Of a stretch of DNA of 64,000 nucleotides, positions 1 to 9,997 are shown piece by piece. This DNA is from Akkermansiaceae bacterium (GTDB lineage Bacteria; Verrucomicrobiota; Verrucomicrobiia; Verrucomicrobiales; Akkermansiaceae). The stretch's first letter is position 1. Each line of letters opens with the position of its first letter. Under the pieces are notes generated by a model, which worked only from the letters and a program-made list of their open reading frames with translations, was not told where the DNA came from and did not search any database. Location of the stretch: assembly GCA_013041925.1 (NCBI GenBank), contig JABDRB010000013.1, forward strand, positions 1-64,000, written 5' to 3'. The translations under genes and the position numbers were made by a program.

Positions 1-80
1 GAAAAACAATTCCCCCCAAAATATCCCGCCCCCCATATTCCTACTTGCCAAGCAAGAAGCCGGAGGCTAAAGCCACGGGC

Positions 81-506
81 ATGGCCACTGAAACATCACT
101 GATCCTTTTTAAACCCGATGCCGTTGAGAAAAAAATCGTCGGCACCGTCCTTGCTCGATTCCAAGCCGAAGGCTTCACCATCCGTGGCATCAAGATGATG
201 CAACTCGATGATGCCATCCTCACCGAGCACTACGCCCACGTTGCCGATAAGCCGTTTTTCCCTGAGATCGCCGCCTTCATGAGCCGCTGCCCCGTGATCG
301 CACTTGCCCTCGAGGGCGTGGACGTCATCAACCGCGTGCGCGACCTGCTCGGACCGACCAATTCCCAGCAAGCTGAGGAAGGCACCATCCGCGGTGACTT
401 TGGCGAGGACATGATGACCAACGTCTGCCACGCTTCTGATGGCCCTGAAACCGCCGCCGCTGAGATCAAACGCTTCTTTAAGGACGACGAACTCTTCTCC
501 CTCTAA
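81..506 (+). CDS. ndk: Nucleoside diphosphate kinase
   Basis: Transfers the gamma-phosphate of an NTP to an NDP through a phosphohistidine and so balances nucleotide pools in the cytosol. The 141-residue product starts ETSLILFKPDAVEKK, the usual N-terminal strand with the substrate lysine. It carries the active-site histidine in NVCHASD and ends in the typical ETAAAEIKRFF helix. The frame stays open to an upstream ATG at 45, but the family begins near the ATG at 81, which also has a GGAGG upstream, so I chose 81. It stands alone, followed by a strong hairpin terminator before sdhC. Confidence 0.95.
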   Translation: MATETSLILFKPDAVEKKIVGTVLARFQAEGFTIRGIKMMQLDDAILTEHYAHVADKPFFPEIAAFMSRCPVIALALEGVDVINRVRDLLGPTNSQQAEEGTIRGDFGEDMMTNVCHASDGPETAAAEIKRFFKDDELFSL

Positions 507-531
507 AAAAGACACCCTAACACCCCTTCAA

Positions 532-575
532 AACAAGGCCTGCTGGTAAATTCCTGCAGGCCTTGTTCATTTTCT
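532..575 (+). terminator. Rho-independent terminator of ndk
   Basis: A perfect 12-bp stem (aacaaggcctgc paired with gcaggccttgtt) with a 12-nt loop lies 26 nt after the ndk stop and is followed by a T-rich stretch. Confidence 0.8.
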
Positions 576-677
576 GCATTTTGTCGGTCATATCTTGATT
601 CTCGACCTGTTGGTTCTTGCTTATTTCACCACTTCTACTTACAGAACTCCTGCCCACATACACGCCCTATTTTTTCT

Positions 678-1448
678 ATGAGCCTATCCACCTGCGCCCC
701 CTGCCTTTTCTGGCAGTCATCCATCGGTAAAAAAATCGTCGTCGCCCTCACCGGAGCTTTTCTCGTTGTGTTCCTTGCCGGACACCTCGTTGGTAACCTC
801 CTTATCTTTCAAAGTTCCGAGTCCTTCAATCACTACGCTGATTTTCTGCACACGATGCTACACGGCTGGGGTATCTGGCTATTCCGCGCAACCATGCTCG
901 TCGCACTCGCGCTGCACATCATTGCCACGGTTCAACTGACTGCAGCCAACCGCATTGCCCGGCCAACCCGTTACCAAAAAGATGCCACCATGGTAGCATC
1001 CCGTTCATCACGCTTGATGATCTGGAGCGGCCTGACCATCCTCGTCTTCTTTGTTTTCCATATTCTCCACTACACCGTGCGCGTTGATGGAGATTTAAAA
1101 CAACTCGCTGATTTCCATCAGAACTGGGCGATGACTGTTGCCGGATTCCAAAGCATACCTGTGGTTCTTTTCTACATCCTTGCGATGGGGCTGCTCTGCT
1201 CCCACCTTAGCCACGGTGTCGGATCCATCTTCCAGACGCTCGGCCTGCGCACTAAAAAATCGGCCAACGTCATCAACCTCTTCTCCAAGGCCTACGCCGT
1301 CGTCCTCTTCTTCGGCTTTATCTCCATCCCCGTGAGCATCTGCTTCTTCGGGCTAGGCGAAAAAGAAATGAACGAAACCATCCAAAAAGTAGAAGCTGCC
1401 GCCAAGGCCGGCCTCACCTCTCTCCCCGATGCGGGAGACAAACACTAA
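678..1448 (+). CDS. sdhC: Succinate dehydrogenase cytochrome b subunit (b558 family)
   Basis: Membrane anchor of complex II. It binds heme b and passes electrons from the iron-sulfur subunit to quinone. The 256-residue protein starts with the SSIGKKIVVALTGAF signature of the b558 family and has about five hydrophobic helices with histidines placed to ligate heme (GHLVGN near residue 38, LHIIAT, FHILHY). There is no separate SdhD, as expected for this single-anchor type. It is the first gene of sdhC-sdhA-sdhB, with 46 nt to sdhA. The C-terminal 25 residues are a Lys/Ala/Glu-rich soluble tail. Confidence 0.92.
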   Translation: MSLSTCAPCLFWQSSIGKKIVVALTGAFLVVFLAGHLVGNLLIFQSSESFNHYADFLHTMLHGWGIWLFRATMLVALALHIIATVQLTAANRIARPTRYQKDATMVASRSSRLMIWSGLTILVFFVFHILHYTVRVDGDLKQLADFHQNWAMTVAGFQSIPVVLFYILAMGLLCSHLSHGVGSIFQTLGLRTKKSANVINLFSKAYAVVLFFGFISIPVSICFFGLGEKEMNETIQKVEAAAKAGLTSLPDAGDKH

Positions 1449-1494
1449 TACCTCCACCCACTGAAATCCGGCACACCAACCAACTTTTATCACC

Positions 1495-3465
1495 ATGTCA
1501 CTAGATAGCAAAATACCCGAAGGTCCAATGGACCAAAAGTGGACCAAACACAAGATGGACTCGAAGCTCATCAACCCGGCAAACAAACGAAAATACACCG
1601 TCATCGTGGTTGGCTCCGGTCTCGCAGGTGGTGCCGCCGCTGCGTCCCTCGCTGAGATGGGATACCAAGTCAAATGCTTCTGCTACCAAGACAGTCCACG
1701 CCGCGCGCACTCAATTGCTGCCCAGGGTGGTATCAACGCTGCTAAAAACTACCAGAACGACGGCGACTCGGTTCACCGTCTGTTCTACGACACCGTCAAA
1801 GGTGGTGATTTCCGCGCTCGCGAAGCCAACGTCCACAGACTGGCTGAGGTATCCAATGCCATCATCGACCAATGCACCGCCCAAGGTGTGCCATTCGCCC
1901 GCGAATACGGCGGACTGCTCGACAACCGCTCATTCGGTGGTGCCCAGGTATCCCGCACGTTCTACGCTCGTGGCCAGACCGGTCAGCAGCTCCTCATCGG
2001 TTGCTATCAAGCGCTCGAAAAAGAAATCTCGAAAGGTGGCGTCACCATGTATCCGCGCACGGAAATGATGGACGTCGTCAAGGTGAACGGCCACGCCAAG
2101 GGGATCGTTGTCCGCGACATGATCACCGGCAAAGTGGAATCCCATGCTGCCGATGCCGTCATCCTGGCCACCGGCGGATATGGCAACGTTTTCTTCCTCT
2201 CCACCAATGCCATGGGCTGCAACGTCACTGCCGCCCTCCGCGCCCACAAACGCGGCGCCTACTTCGCCAACCCATGTTACACACAGATCCACCCGACCTG
2301 TATCCCAGTGAGTGGCGACTACCAGTCAAAGCTCACCCTGATGTCCGAGTCGCTCCGTAATGACGGACGCATCTGGGTACCAAAGGGCAAGGATGACGCT
2401 GAAGCCATCCGCACCGGTAAAAAGAGCCCCGAGGACATCGCCGAAGATGACCGCGATTACTACCTCGAGCGCAAGTATCCGTCTTATGGAAACCTCGCAC
2501 CTCGTGACGTTTCCTCCCGTGCCGCCAAGGAAGTCTGCGACGATGGTCGTGGTGTCGCTCCCACTGGGCTCGGTGTTTACCTCGACTTCAAAGATGCCAT
2601 TGCACGCCTCGGCGAGGATGTCATCCGCGCACGTTACGGCAACCTTTTCCAGATGTATGAAAAGATCACCGGCGACAACCCATACGGCACACCCATGCAA
2701 ATTTTCCCAGCTGTGCACTACACCATGGGCGGACTCTGGGTCGACTACAACCTCCAGACCACCGTTCCCGGCCTCCACTGCCTCGGTGAAGCCAACTTCT
2801 CCGATCACGGAGCCAACCGCCTTGGTGCTTCCGCACTCATGCAGGGACTTGCCGACGGATACTACGTTATCCCCTCCACCATCGCGGTTTACCTCGCTGG
2901 AGAAAAACCAGGAACCATCACCACAGACATGGATGAGTTCAAGGAGGTGGAAAAAGAGGTCGACGAGCGCATGAACGCCCTAGTCAACGTCAAGGGTAAC
3001 CGTACCGTTGATAGCTTCCACAAAGAACTCGGTCTCATCATGTGGGACAACTGCGGCATGGCCCGCACCGAGGAATCACTCAAACACGCGCTCAAGCGTA
3101 TCCCTGAAATCCGTGACGATTTCTGGAAAAATGTGCGGGTTCCTGGCAAGGCTAACGGGATTAACGCAGAGCTCGAAAAAGCAGCCCGCGTGGCCGACTT
3201 CCTCGAGTTTGCCGAAGTCATGTGCTACGACGCGCTCGAACGCGCCGAGTCATGCGGCGGCCACTTCCGCCTCGAGTATCAGTTTACAGAAGACTCTCCT
3301 GAGGTCAAATCTGGCTCAACCCAACCCGGTGAAGCCCTTCGCCGCGATGATAAGTTCGCCTACGTCGCCGCTTGGGAATTCAAAGGCGTCGGAGCCGAGC
3401 CAACCCTCCACAAAGAGGAACTCACCTTCGACAGCGTCCACCTCGCCATCCGAAGCTACGCCTAA
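1495..3465 (+). CDS. sdhA: Succinate dehydrogenase flavoprotein subunit
   Basis: Oxidises succinate to fumarate in the TCA cycle using covalently bound FAD. The 656-residue product has an N-terminal dinucleotide fold ([19 protein letters not shown]), the FAD-attachment histidine in [16 protein letters not shown], and substrate-site motifs such as [12 protein letters not shown] and the late [18 protein letters not shown]. Length fits the long form that pairs with b558 anchors. The start is set by the ATG at 1495; a later Met (MDQKW) would also leave the fold intact. It lies between sdhC and sdhB in the same operon. Confidence 0.96.
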   Translation: MSLDSKIPEGPMDQKWTKHKMDSKLINPANKRKYTVIVVGSGLAGGAAAASLAEMGYQVKCFCYQDSPRRAHSIAAQGGINAAKNYQNDGDSVHRLFYDTVKGGDFRAREANVHRLAEVSNAIIDQCTAQGVPFAREYGGLLDNRSFGGAQVSRTFYARGQTGQQLLIGCYQALEKEISKGGVTMYPRTEMMDVVKVNGHAKGIVVRDMITGKVESHAADAVILATGGYGNVFFLSTNAMGCNVTAALRAHKRGAYFANPCYTQIHPTCIPVSGDYQSKLTLMSESLRNDGRIWVPKGKDDAEAIRTGKKSPEDIAEDDRDYYLERKYPSYGNLAPRDVSSRAAKEVCDDGRGVAPTGLGVYLDFKDAIARLGEDVIRARYGNLFQMYEKITGDNPYGTPMQIFPAVHYTMGGLWVDYNLQTTVPGLHCLGEANFSDHGANRLGASALMQGLADGYYVIPSTIAVYLAGEKPGTITTDMDEFKEVEKEVDERMNALVNVKGNRTVDSFHKELGLIMWDNCGMARTEESLKHALKRIPEIRDDFWKNVRVPGKANGINAELEKAARVADFLEFAEVMCYDALERAESCGGHFRLEYQFTEDSPEVKSGSTQPGEALRRDDKFAYVAAWEFKGVGAEPTLHKEELTFDSVHLAIRSYA

Positions 3466-3515
3466 ATGCTATTCATTCTGAAATCTGAAATTATCCACTT
3501 CTTCTCTTAACCACC

Positions 3516-4268
3516 ATGAATTTAACACTCAAAGTCTGGCGCCAATACGACATCCAAGATGATGGTCGCCTCGAGACCTACGACGCTAAAGACATCCCGA
3601 TCGAAGCGTCCTTCCTTGAAATGCTTGATATCGTCAACGAACGTATCATCAACGATGGCGGTGAGCCCATTCACTTCGATCACGACTGCCGTGAAGGTAT
3701 CTGTGGCCAGTGTTCACTCACCGTCAACGGCATCCCTCACTCGAAGGAACAAGGCATCACCGTTTGCCAGCTTCACATGCGTAAATTCAAGGACGGCGAG
3801 ACCATCTGGATCGAGCCATTCCGCGCCAAGGCCTTCCCTTTGCTTCGTGACCTGATGGTAGACCGCTCAGCATTCGACCGAATCATCGCTGCCGGAGGAT
3901 TTATCGACGTTCGCACGGGTTCAGCTCAGGACGCCAATAACCTACCTGTTGCCAAGACCCGAGCAGAAGCATCCATGGACGCTGCTGCTTGTATCGGTTG
4001 TGGCGCTTGTGTTGCTGCCTGTAAAAACGCCAGTGCTATGCTGTTCGTTTCAGCCAAGGCCGCCCACCTCAATTTACTTCCACAAGGAGCACCTGAAAAA
4101 GACAAACGCGTGCTTGGCATGGTTCGTCAGATGGACGCTGAAGGTTTTGGTAACTGCACCAACCTCTACGAATGCGAGGCTGTCTGCCCGAAAGAGATCA
4201 GCGTTGAAAACATCGCTCGCCTCAACCGCGACTACGCTGTTGCACTGGCCAAAGAGGCTGCCGTTTAA
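3516..4268 (+). CDS. sdhB: Succinate dehydrogenase iron-sulfur subunit
   Basis: Relays electrons from the flavoprotein to the membrane anchor. The 250-residue protein shows the [2Fe-2S] ferredoxin motif [11 protein letters not shown], a [4Fe-4S] motif [11 protein letters not shown] and a final [12 protein letters not shown] segment with the remaining cluster ligands. It is the last gene of the operon, 50 nt after sdhA, and is followed by a strong hairpin. Confidence 0.96.
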   Translation: MNLTLKVWRQYDIQDDGRLETYDAKDIPIEASFLEMLDIVNERIINDGGEPIHFDHDCREGICGQCSLTVNGIPHSKEQGITVCQLHMRKFKDGETIWIEPFRAKAFPLLRDLMVDRSAFDRIIAAGGFIDVRTGSAQDANNLPVAKTRAEASMDAAACIGCGACVAACKNASAMLFVSAKAAHLNLLPQGAPEKDKRVLGMVRQMDAEGFGNCTNLYECEAVCPKEISVENIARLNRDYAVALAKEAAV

Positions 4269-4297
4269 CAGGAAAATTTCGTTTCAACCATCTACAC

Positions 4298-4326
4298 AAA
4301 AGGGCAAGCCATGGCTTGCCCTTTTT
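4298..4326 (+). terminator. Terminator between sdhB and the convergent 4382 gene
   Basis: A near-continuous palindrome with 13-bp arms (aaaagggcaagcc / ggcttgccctttt) is followed by a T-run on the plus strand. The minus strand also ends in four Ts, so it can serve both convergent genes. Confidence 0.85.
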
Positions 4327-4381
4327 GATGCCTCTTAATCTACAAATCGTGTGCATTAACTCGCTGTAGAGCAAGCAACCG

Positions 4382-5284
4382 CTACCAAACGATCCTCCTC
4401 ACACCAAGCCTCACAAACCAACCCATATCGGCCGACTGATCGAACTGTCGATTGCCCGAGGCGGTTTCAATTTCCAAATCATTGGCAAAGGTGACGCCAG
4501 CCCAGACGCCGAGCCATACCTTATCGGAGAGTCGACGCTCAACCCCAAGCGCAGCCTGATAGCTGCGAAGTTTGACATCAAAGCTGCCAACACGATCTTC
4601 CACGTTCCAATAACCACCCGCTGGGGAAATTTGTGCGAGCCACAGCCAATCCTCATCTGGCTGCCATGACGCTTTCAGACTGGGTCCCGCCCAGCTCACC
4701 TGAAAATCATCGCTTGGTCGCCACTGGAATCCGATCCCTGGGTAAACACGCGTTTCAAGTGAGTTGTTAAAAAAGACAACACCACCGAGCCACGCGAAGT
4801 GGGAGGATTTCCTGTAACGAAAGCCCATCTGGCCATTCAAGGAAAAATCATCCCCATCAACCCCCTCGCCATCCGAAGCCAGGCCAGGAGAAAGTCGAGC
4901 CGTCCATGACCACTGGCTACCAGGCTCACGGTAGATCCATCGCACATTCAAACGAAAATCGTGCAATTCCATGTCAGACAAAAAGGTATCCGTATCAAGT
5001 CGGGTAGTCTCATAACCTGCACTCAGGATCAGAGCATTGCACGGGTTGGCATACCTTGGCGCCATCAGCGGGACATCGAGCTCGAGTCGCTGATAGGAAA
5101 AACCACCTGCCGCCGCATCAAAATCCACCTCCGAGGAAGAACTGTAACTGATCTTTGTTGATGGCGCTGTAGCTGGCGACCGAGAAATCAAAAAATCGCC
5201 TAGACTCACCCGCCCCGCATTCTGGGCCAGAGTTGACAGCGAGGAAATCAGCAGAAAAGCGGGAAGCAACGTTTTGTTAAACAT
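4382..5284 (-). CDS. Putative outer-membrane beta-barrel protein (DUF6268-like)
   Basis: Function unknown. The 300-residue product has an N-terminal signal peptide (hydrophobic LLPAFLLISSLSTLAQNA). The rest alternates polar and aromatic residues in short strands (for example LNVRWIYREPGSQWSWTARLSP and FAWLGGVVFFNNSLETRVYPG), ending in an aromatic-terminated strand FVRLGVRRIVW, typical of outer-membrane barrels. I used the Met of MFNKTLL as start because it places the signal peptide at the N-terminus; five upstream codons are also open. It is convergent with sdhB and transcribed alone. The DUF6268 comparison is from memory of that family's look, not from a search. Confidence 0.6.
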   Translation of the reverse strand: MFNKTLLPAFLLISSLSTLAQNAGRVSLGDFLISRSPATAPSTKISYSSSSEVDFDAAAGGFSYQRLELDVPLMAPRYANPCNALILSAGYETTRLDTDTFLSDMELHDFRLNVRWIYREPGSQWSWTARLSPGLASDGEGVDGDDFSLNGQMGFRYRKSSHFAWLGGVVFFNNSLETRVYPGIGFQWRPSDDFQVSWAGPSLKASWQPDEDWLWLAQISPAGGYWNVEDRVGSFDVKLRSYQAALGVERRLSDKVWLGVWAGVTFANDLEIETASGNRQFDQSADMGWFVRLGVRRIVW

Positions 5285-5711
5285 GCCCATGCATACCACA
5301 GGTCAACCGGCTTGAGGAGATAATTGTGTTGGCGCCGCATGAGTAAAAATACGGCAAGGCTGTGGTGCATGCTCGATCCCCATTGCGAAATGCTTGCCCC
5401 ATCTGATCCTGCGTGAGAATTTGACGCCCAAATGTCGTATTTTTAGGCCCGCCAAGGTGCAAGGAAATCTCTACAGGAATGCTGCCACGATAAGTTTCGC
5501 CGAGGCTACCTAGCCAATGAATCGTCCCCCCCCCAGAGTGGGCCATACAATGAAAAGCTGCCACACAACGAGAGAGCCATACCATTAACTTTCATCATCA
5601 AGGCATGAGACCATCTACCTACTCACGACAGACCAAGCTTTCCTATATTAGGTTACTTGTGAGTTTTGATTCAAAAAAACTCACCGCCACAAAGCCTGTT
5701 CGGGCAAATTT
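5285..5711. other. Intergenic stretch, no supported gene
   Basis: About 430 bases between two minus-strand genes. It should hold the promoter of the 4382-5284 gene. A 102-codon minus-strand frame (5277-5585) is open but overlaps the neighbour's signal peptide and has no family-like features. A hairpin at 5659-5684 (9-bp arms, gtgagtttt / aaaactcac) lies just downstream of the PEP-CTERM gene but lacks a T-tail on the minus strand. Confidence 0.5.
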
Positions 5712-6761
5712 CTACTTCCGTCGACGAACGCCAAGAAAGGCAAGTCCAGCCATAAGACCCAGAAGAGAAACACCAGGCTCAGGGACATTTGCGTATAAGT
5801 CAGAACCTTGGTAACCATCCATCGTAAAGTAAAATTCTGTTCCTGATTCGAAGTTCCCTCCTCCATTTCGGGTGATAACAACTGTAGCCGTTTGCGCCAC
5901 TAATTGTTCGTGATCCGAAACAATTCCATTAGATAGTTCAGCTATACTAATATTTGATCCGTCACCGTTTTGAGTATCAGGGTCGACCGTTTCTGATGCT
6001 GGGAGGGTGCCTGTCAAAAGATAACGCTTCAGACCGATGAAGTTTTCATTTGTACCTCCAATACGATTGCCGACATTAGTAACCGATAAGTTAATTGTTT
6101 CACCGATTTCTGATAAAGTTCCCAAACCATTAAAGATGGTGGAATCTGACACAGTTCCATTAATGCCGCTCGTCAAATTATAGCTTGCGTCGAGTGTTGA
6201 AATATTAGAGAGGGTAAGATTAAAATCGGCATTTGTAGGACTACTTGCTTTACTCGCAGACAATAGCCAAGGGTAATACGCTGACCAATTGCCGGTGATG
6301 TTGTGTGTGTCTCTTGCGTGCAAGGGAGATGAGAAATCCACTTGCAACGTAATAGAGGAGGTGTTTGCGTCGAGCAATTCAATCACTTGCCTACCAACTG
6401 CAGCATTGCTGCCATCCACGCCGCCAGTGACACTCAGGTTTGCAGAACCACTACCTGCAAGGGTGTAGGTGCTGGTTAATGTCATATCAGGATCAAAAAG
6501 TGACTCAGCATTATCGGATTCAAGATTATTCATAGTGAGGACACCTGTACCTGAAAAACCGCTGATCAATACGGGGCCTGAGCCAATGTTTGTAGCGTCA
6601 ACATCATTGATGGTGCCATCTCCACTCCACGAACCCCCACTCGTGAATGTGCCCGAAGTCCCTGAATCAATCAAAGATTTAATGGCCGCAGAAGAAGGGC
6701 TAATTAACGAAGGTATCGCTAAAATACAGGCAAGTTTAGTTAGGGATTTATGGCTTTTCAT
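5712..6761 (-). CDS. PEP-CTERM sorting domain protein
   Basis: A secreted surface or matrix protein of unknown function, about 349 residues from the Met of MKSHKSLTK, which opens a signal peptide ending near SPSSAA. The middle is Ser/Thr/Asn/Gly-rich and beta-like. The C-terminus has a VPEP motif, a hydrophobic helix (SLLGLMAGLAFLGV) and a final RRRK, the classic exosortase-recognised signal. Base use is more A+T-rich than in flanking genes. No exosortase gene lies in the window. Confidence 0.8.
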   Translation of the reverse strand: MKSHKSLTKLACILAIPSLISPSSAAIKSLIDSGTSGTFTSGGSWSGDGTINDVDATNIGSGPVLISGFSGTGVLTMNNLESDNAESLFDPDMTLTSTYTLAGSGSANLSVTGGVDGSNAAVGRQVIELLDANTSSITLQVDFSSPLHARDTHNITGNWSAYYPWLLSASKASSPTNADFNLTLSNISTLDASYNLTSGINGTVSDSTIFNGLGTLSEIGETINLSVTNVGNRIGGTNENFIGLKRYLLTGTLPASETVDPDTQNGDGSNISIAELSNGIVSDHEQLVAQTATVVITRNGGGNFESGTEFYFTMDGYQGSDLYANVPEPGVSLLGLMAGLAFLGVRRRK

Positions 6762-6966
6762 AAGCTTTGAGCGAGTATTGAGAAAACAAGTAGAGAATAC
6801 CCAGCAACTTGGCAATAAAAAAATGCGTGTTGCCTCATATTAAAGCTGAATCTCGAAATGCAGGAAAGTGGTCTCGTTGCCTCATCAATGAGGCAATTGA
6901 CTTTTTTCTCATGAATTTTTCCGCAACACTTATCTGAGCTCGCCTGATTGTTTTTAAAACAGTTCA

Positions 6967-7494
6967 TTAGCTGACCGTTTCCTGACCATCCCTCAATGAC
7001 AGCTTAGGGTTTTTTAGCGGCCATGTGATGGCGAACCGCTCGTCGTCCCATGGGATCAATTGCTCATTGTCTGGTCTCCACGGTCGCGAGACGTGATAGA
7101 CGACAGATGCAGGCCCTACGGGAGTTGCAAACCCGTGCGCAAGGCCTTCTGGGAGATAGATCTGGTTGGGCAAGCCTCCCCCCCCTGCTGACAACTCAAA
7201 CGACTCAAAGCTGCCAAAGGTGGGTGAGTCGGGTCGTAGATCCAGCGCGACATCAAAGATCGTCCCGGAAACCACAGTGACCAGCTTGGCTTGCGGTTCG
7301 GGGTCTTGGAAGTGGAGCCCGCGGATCACCCCCTGCTCAGAAACGGACAGATTGGTTTCAGCCCACTGTGTTGGGATACCATGAGTCGCATGCAAGCGCT
7401 CCGCAATGAGGGGCATGAAGCACCCCCGGGAATCTGGAAATACTGGGAGCTCCATCAGCTTAACTCCGGGAATACGGCAGGTGGTGACTTTCAT
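6967..7494 (-). CDS. dTDP-4-dehydrorhamnose 3,5-epimerase-like cupin (RmlC family)
   Basis: Probably a nucleotide-sugar epimerase. The 175-residue protein keeps RmlC landmarks: an early DSRGCF (family D-x-RG-x-F), NLSVSEQGVIRGLHFQDP with the family's RG(L/M)H, then the cupin lines AKLVTVVSGTIFDVALDLR and PEGLAHGFATP (family P-x-GFAHGF). The start is the ATG at 7494, which overlaps the stop of the upstream flavoprotein by 4 nt (ATGA), so translation is coupled. It is the last gene of the minus-strand glycan cluster. Epimerisation fits the family; the sugar cannot be read from sequence. Confidence 0.82.
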   Translation of the reverse strand: MKVTTCRIPGVKLMELPVFPDSRGCFMPLIAERLHATHGIPTQWAETNLSVSEQGVIRGLHFQDPEPQAKLVTVVSGTIFDVALDLRPDSPTFGSFESFELSAGGGGLPNQIYLPEGLAHGFATPVGPASVVYHVSRPWRPDNEQLIPWDDERFAITWPLKNPKLSLRDGQETVS

Positions 7495-8843
7495 GATTGT
7501 AGGAGAGATTTTACAGCTTCCGCGCCCATGCGCATGGCTGAATGCATGTTGGGATAAGTGAAGGCACCTTGGCGGCCGGTCGTGCGTAGGTTTTTGAAGC
7601 AACTCAGGTAGTCGGTGACGCATGCGAGGTGCTTTTGGAAACCGTGGGCGAAGATGGGATAGGCATGGGCAGAGTGAATGAGATGGTGCTCGACGAGATC
7701 ATCTGGTTCACAAAGCCCTTCGAGACTAAGTCCAGTGAGGATTTCATCAAGAGCATCGCCTTGCCAGTAGCGGTCACCGATTTCGCAGGTGGTCTCGACA
7801 ATGAGCGTGGTGTGGCCTGCGGGCGTGACCTCAAGCCCTGCGTTTTTGGGCTCCCCGACACGATGAAATACCTGGTCACGGTAATAGGTGTAGAGTGCGT
7901 CCATGCAGCGATCTTTGCGGATGAGTAAGGCGTAAATGGTGAGTGGCTTGAAGCGCAACTGGTTGGCTGCATCGAGGACATCGGGTGGCGCAGCAGGGTG
8001 CAAGCAGTGAACGAGATCTGGCAGAGGCAAGGTAGAAACAAAGTCGGTGCCCGTCAGGATCTTGTTACCTGTGACCACTTCGGTGATGCTATTCTCGTCG
8101 TGATGTATTTCAATGATCGTCTCACCTGTCAACATGGTTACGCCGGCGGACTGAAGGCTTTCACCTAGGAGCCGAGGCATGGCTTCAGCACCGGTGCGGG
8201 AGTAGTGCAGTGTCTCGAAGCGCATGGCCCCCTCTCTCGCGTCGCGAGGCTTGGCTATGCCGAGCTTTTCCAGACCATTTTTCAGCACATCGACGGCGGA
8301 GAGCCGTGGCATTTTCCGACGGATGAACTCAGCATCGAGGGAGCGTGGGTGCCTACCCCAGTAACGGTGGGTGAAGTCCTCGAAGAAAAATTCGTAAAGA
8401 GGAACGCCATAAAGTTCGATGAGAGCTGATTCTGCGTCGGTGCCATGGGGTTTGGCAGAGAAACGGGAGCGAAGTTCCGCGATGCCAAGGCCGAGGAGGC
8501 AGCGCGCCAAGGTCAAAGGCGCAATGCCAGAGAGGATATCACGACCACGCAGCGGGTAGTGATAGGTTTTCCCCTGCCACTGGATGTGAGACTTGAGGGG
8601 CACCTCGATACGTTCCTCGCCCATAACCTCCGCACAATCTTGAAAAATCTCAGCATCGAAGGCGTGCAGCATGTGCACGCCGAGGTCATACCAGTTCTCG
8701 CCGAGCCGGTGGCCAGCGGCGAGACCGCCGAGGGACTTACCTTTTTCGACAAGTTGCACATGGGCACCCAGACGGCAGGCGGTGTGCGCAGCGTATAATC
8801 CGCAGACTCCGCCGCCAAGGATGGTGACATCGGCAGAGCTCAC
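7491..8843 (-). CDS. FAD-dependent oxidoreductase (protoporphyrinogen oxidase / UDP-galactopyranose mutase-like)
   Basis: A 450-residue flavoprotein. The N-terminus is a textbook FAD-binding Rossmann motif, VTILGGGVCGLYAAHTACRLGAHVQLVEKG, followed by LGGLAAG. Residues around WYDLGVHMLHAFDAE and HYPLRGRDILSG resemble the amine-oxidase/UGM-like group found in polysaccharide loci. It overlaps the upstream oxidoreductase gene and the downstream epimerase gene by 4 nt each. Likely role: redox or ring rearrangement of a sugar or lipid-linked intermediate. This is inferred from context; a heme-pathway role is less likely because hemB is far away and no other heme genes are adjacent. Confidence 0.75.
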   Translation of the reverse strand: MSSADVTILGGGVCGLYAAHTACRLGAHVQLVEKGKSLGGLAAGHRLGENWYDLGVHMLHAFDAEIFQDCAEVMGEERIEVPLKSHIQWQGKTYHYPLRGRDILSGIAPLTLARCLLGLGIAELRSRFSAKPHGTDAESALIELYGVPLYEFFFEDFTHRYWGRHPRSLDAEFIRRKMPRLSAVDVLKNGLEKLGIAKPRDAREGAMRFETLHYSRTGAEAMPRLLGESLQSAGVTMLTGETIIEIHHDENSITEVVTGNKILTGTDFVSTLPLPDLVHCLHPAAPPDVLDAANQLRFKPLTIYALLIRKDRCMDALYTYYRDQVFHRVGEPKNAGLEVTPAGHTTLIVETTCEIGDRYWQGDALDEILTGLSLEGLCEPDDLVEHHLIHSAHAYPIFAHGFQKHLACVTDYLSCFKNLRTTGRQGAFTYPNMHSAMRMGAEAVKSLLQS

Positions 8844-9997
8844 GTGAGATCCTCCTTAGTGAGAGGTGTGTCTTGCGCGATAGCTCGGCACAGCTCGTGG
8901 GCGGACTCGAGGCTTGCGATGGGCACTTTACTGGAGTCCAGCGGCTCTACCCGCCCATATACCTCAGCTGAACCCATGGCGTGGGAGATGGTAGTGCCCA
9001 CCGGTAGGTCATGCTTGGCGTAGGCGTAGACATCACAGATCTTCTCTGGCATCGGGGCAAGAATCGCTTGCCCAGATACGGCCGCAAGAATCGCTTTCGG
9101 GGTCTCGAGGTGGCAGAGATGGCAAGGGCGATAGAGCAGGCGAAAACGGCCACAGGGGCTGGCCGGGAGCTTGTAGTAGTCAAGGTAGCGTTGCTGCTCA
9201 GAGGGCAGGTCTGGCTTGGGGCGCACGACAAGGTAAACACCGCCGCCAGGCTCAGCACCGAGTAGGTAGTCGATGCGTGGGGTGCCGCCATAGCGATCAA
9301 ACTCAAAAAGGCTTAGTGCCTCTTCGACACGAGTGGCTCGTGGGCCTGTCATGCCCCCCTGAGGCGGCAGGTAGCCGAGCGCATTAGCGAGCACCGCCAT
9401 CTCGATGTGAAGCTTTGTGCCATCGGTGTAAGCGCAGCATTGAACGGCGGAGAGATTGCGCTTTGCGGCTTCGGCTGCAATGCTTTGTGGGGTAGCACGG
9501 ACATCGAGAAACCCCTTAATGTTCCCAGCTTGAACGATATCAAAGCCCATGAGATCCGCCTCTGCGATCATACTGGCAAGCACGCCGTGCTGGTCACCTG
9601 CGTCCGAGGTTACGACACGATCAAACTTTTCTGCCAGAGCGGCCAACTCGGGGCCGAAAGCGAGGTCTACCTCAGCATTCATCAGCACCACGTGAGCACC
9701 GTGCTCCAACGCTTGCCGGCAGTAGGAAAAGGCGGGGGCGATGGAGTTGGTGGCCTCGACAAAGACATCGACAGGAGATGTCGTGAGCAGTTGCTCACAT
9801 GATCGACCACTGGCAGCACCTGGAGCAAGTCCAGCGACCTCCCTGGCCACCTTTTCATCGAGATCGGCAACCCATGCCAGCGACATGCCAGGGGTGTGGT
9901 GAATCTGAAAGGCAATCCCCCTCCCCATACAACCAGCCCCGACAAGGCCAACACGGATGGGAGCAGGAGGAATTAGAGGTGATACTGGTCGAGCCAC
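8840..9997 (-). CDS. NAD(P)-binding oxidoreductase with C-terminal SAF-like domain (homoserine-dehydrogenase-like)
   Basis: The 385-residue protein opens, after a short Pro-rich leader, with an NAD(P) fold (IRVGLVGAGCMGRGIAFQI), then a substrate half including LVVRPKP, and ends in a region (DLPVGTTISHAMGSAEVYG) that looks like the SAF domain of the COG4091 'predicted homoserine dehydrogenase' group. Such proteins recur in cell-surface glycan clusters; the substrate is unknown. Its start lies 25 nt inside asnB, and its stop overlaps the flavoprotein start, so the four genes form one tight operon. Confidence 0.72.
   Translation of the reverse strand: MARPVSPLIPPAPIRVGLVGAGCMGRGIAFQIHHTPGMSLAWVADLDEKVAREVAGLAPGAASGRSCEQLLTTSPVDVFVEATNSIAPAFSYCRQALEHGAHVVLMNAEVDLAFGPELAALAEKFDRVVTSDAGDQHGVLASMIAEADLMGFDIVQAGNIKGFLDVRATPQSIAAEAAKRNLSAVQCCAYTDGTKLHIEMAVLANALGYLPPQGGMTGPRATRVEEALSLFEFDRYGGTPRIDYLLGAEPGGGVYLVVRPKPDLPSEQQRYLDYYKLPASPCGRFRLLYRPCHLCHLETPKAILAAVSGQAILAPMPEKICDVYAYAKHDLPVGTTISHAMGSAEVYGRVEPLDSSKVPIASLESAHELCRAIAQDTPLTKEDLT

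Noticed and set aside
5277-5585. 102-codon minus-strand frame upstream of the beta-barrel gene
   Set aside because: Overlaps the signal peptide of the neighbour and shows no protein-like pattern; kept only as an intergenic note.
6867-6910. Hairpin ttgcctcat / atgaggcaa with T-run as terminator of the glycan cluster
   Set aside because: The T-run follows the stem only on the plus strand, while the genes are on the minus strand, so it cannot terminate them in the usual way. It may be part of the promoter region of the PEP-CTERM gene.
9682-9954. Further small genes opposite the 8840-9997 oxidoreductase and asnB genes
   Set aside because: Shadow frames in G+C-rich coding sequence; the minus-strand proteins have clear family motifs along their length.
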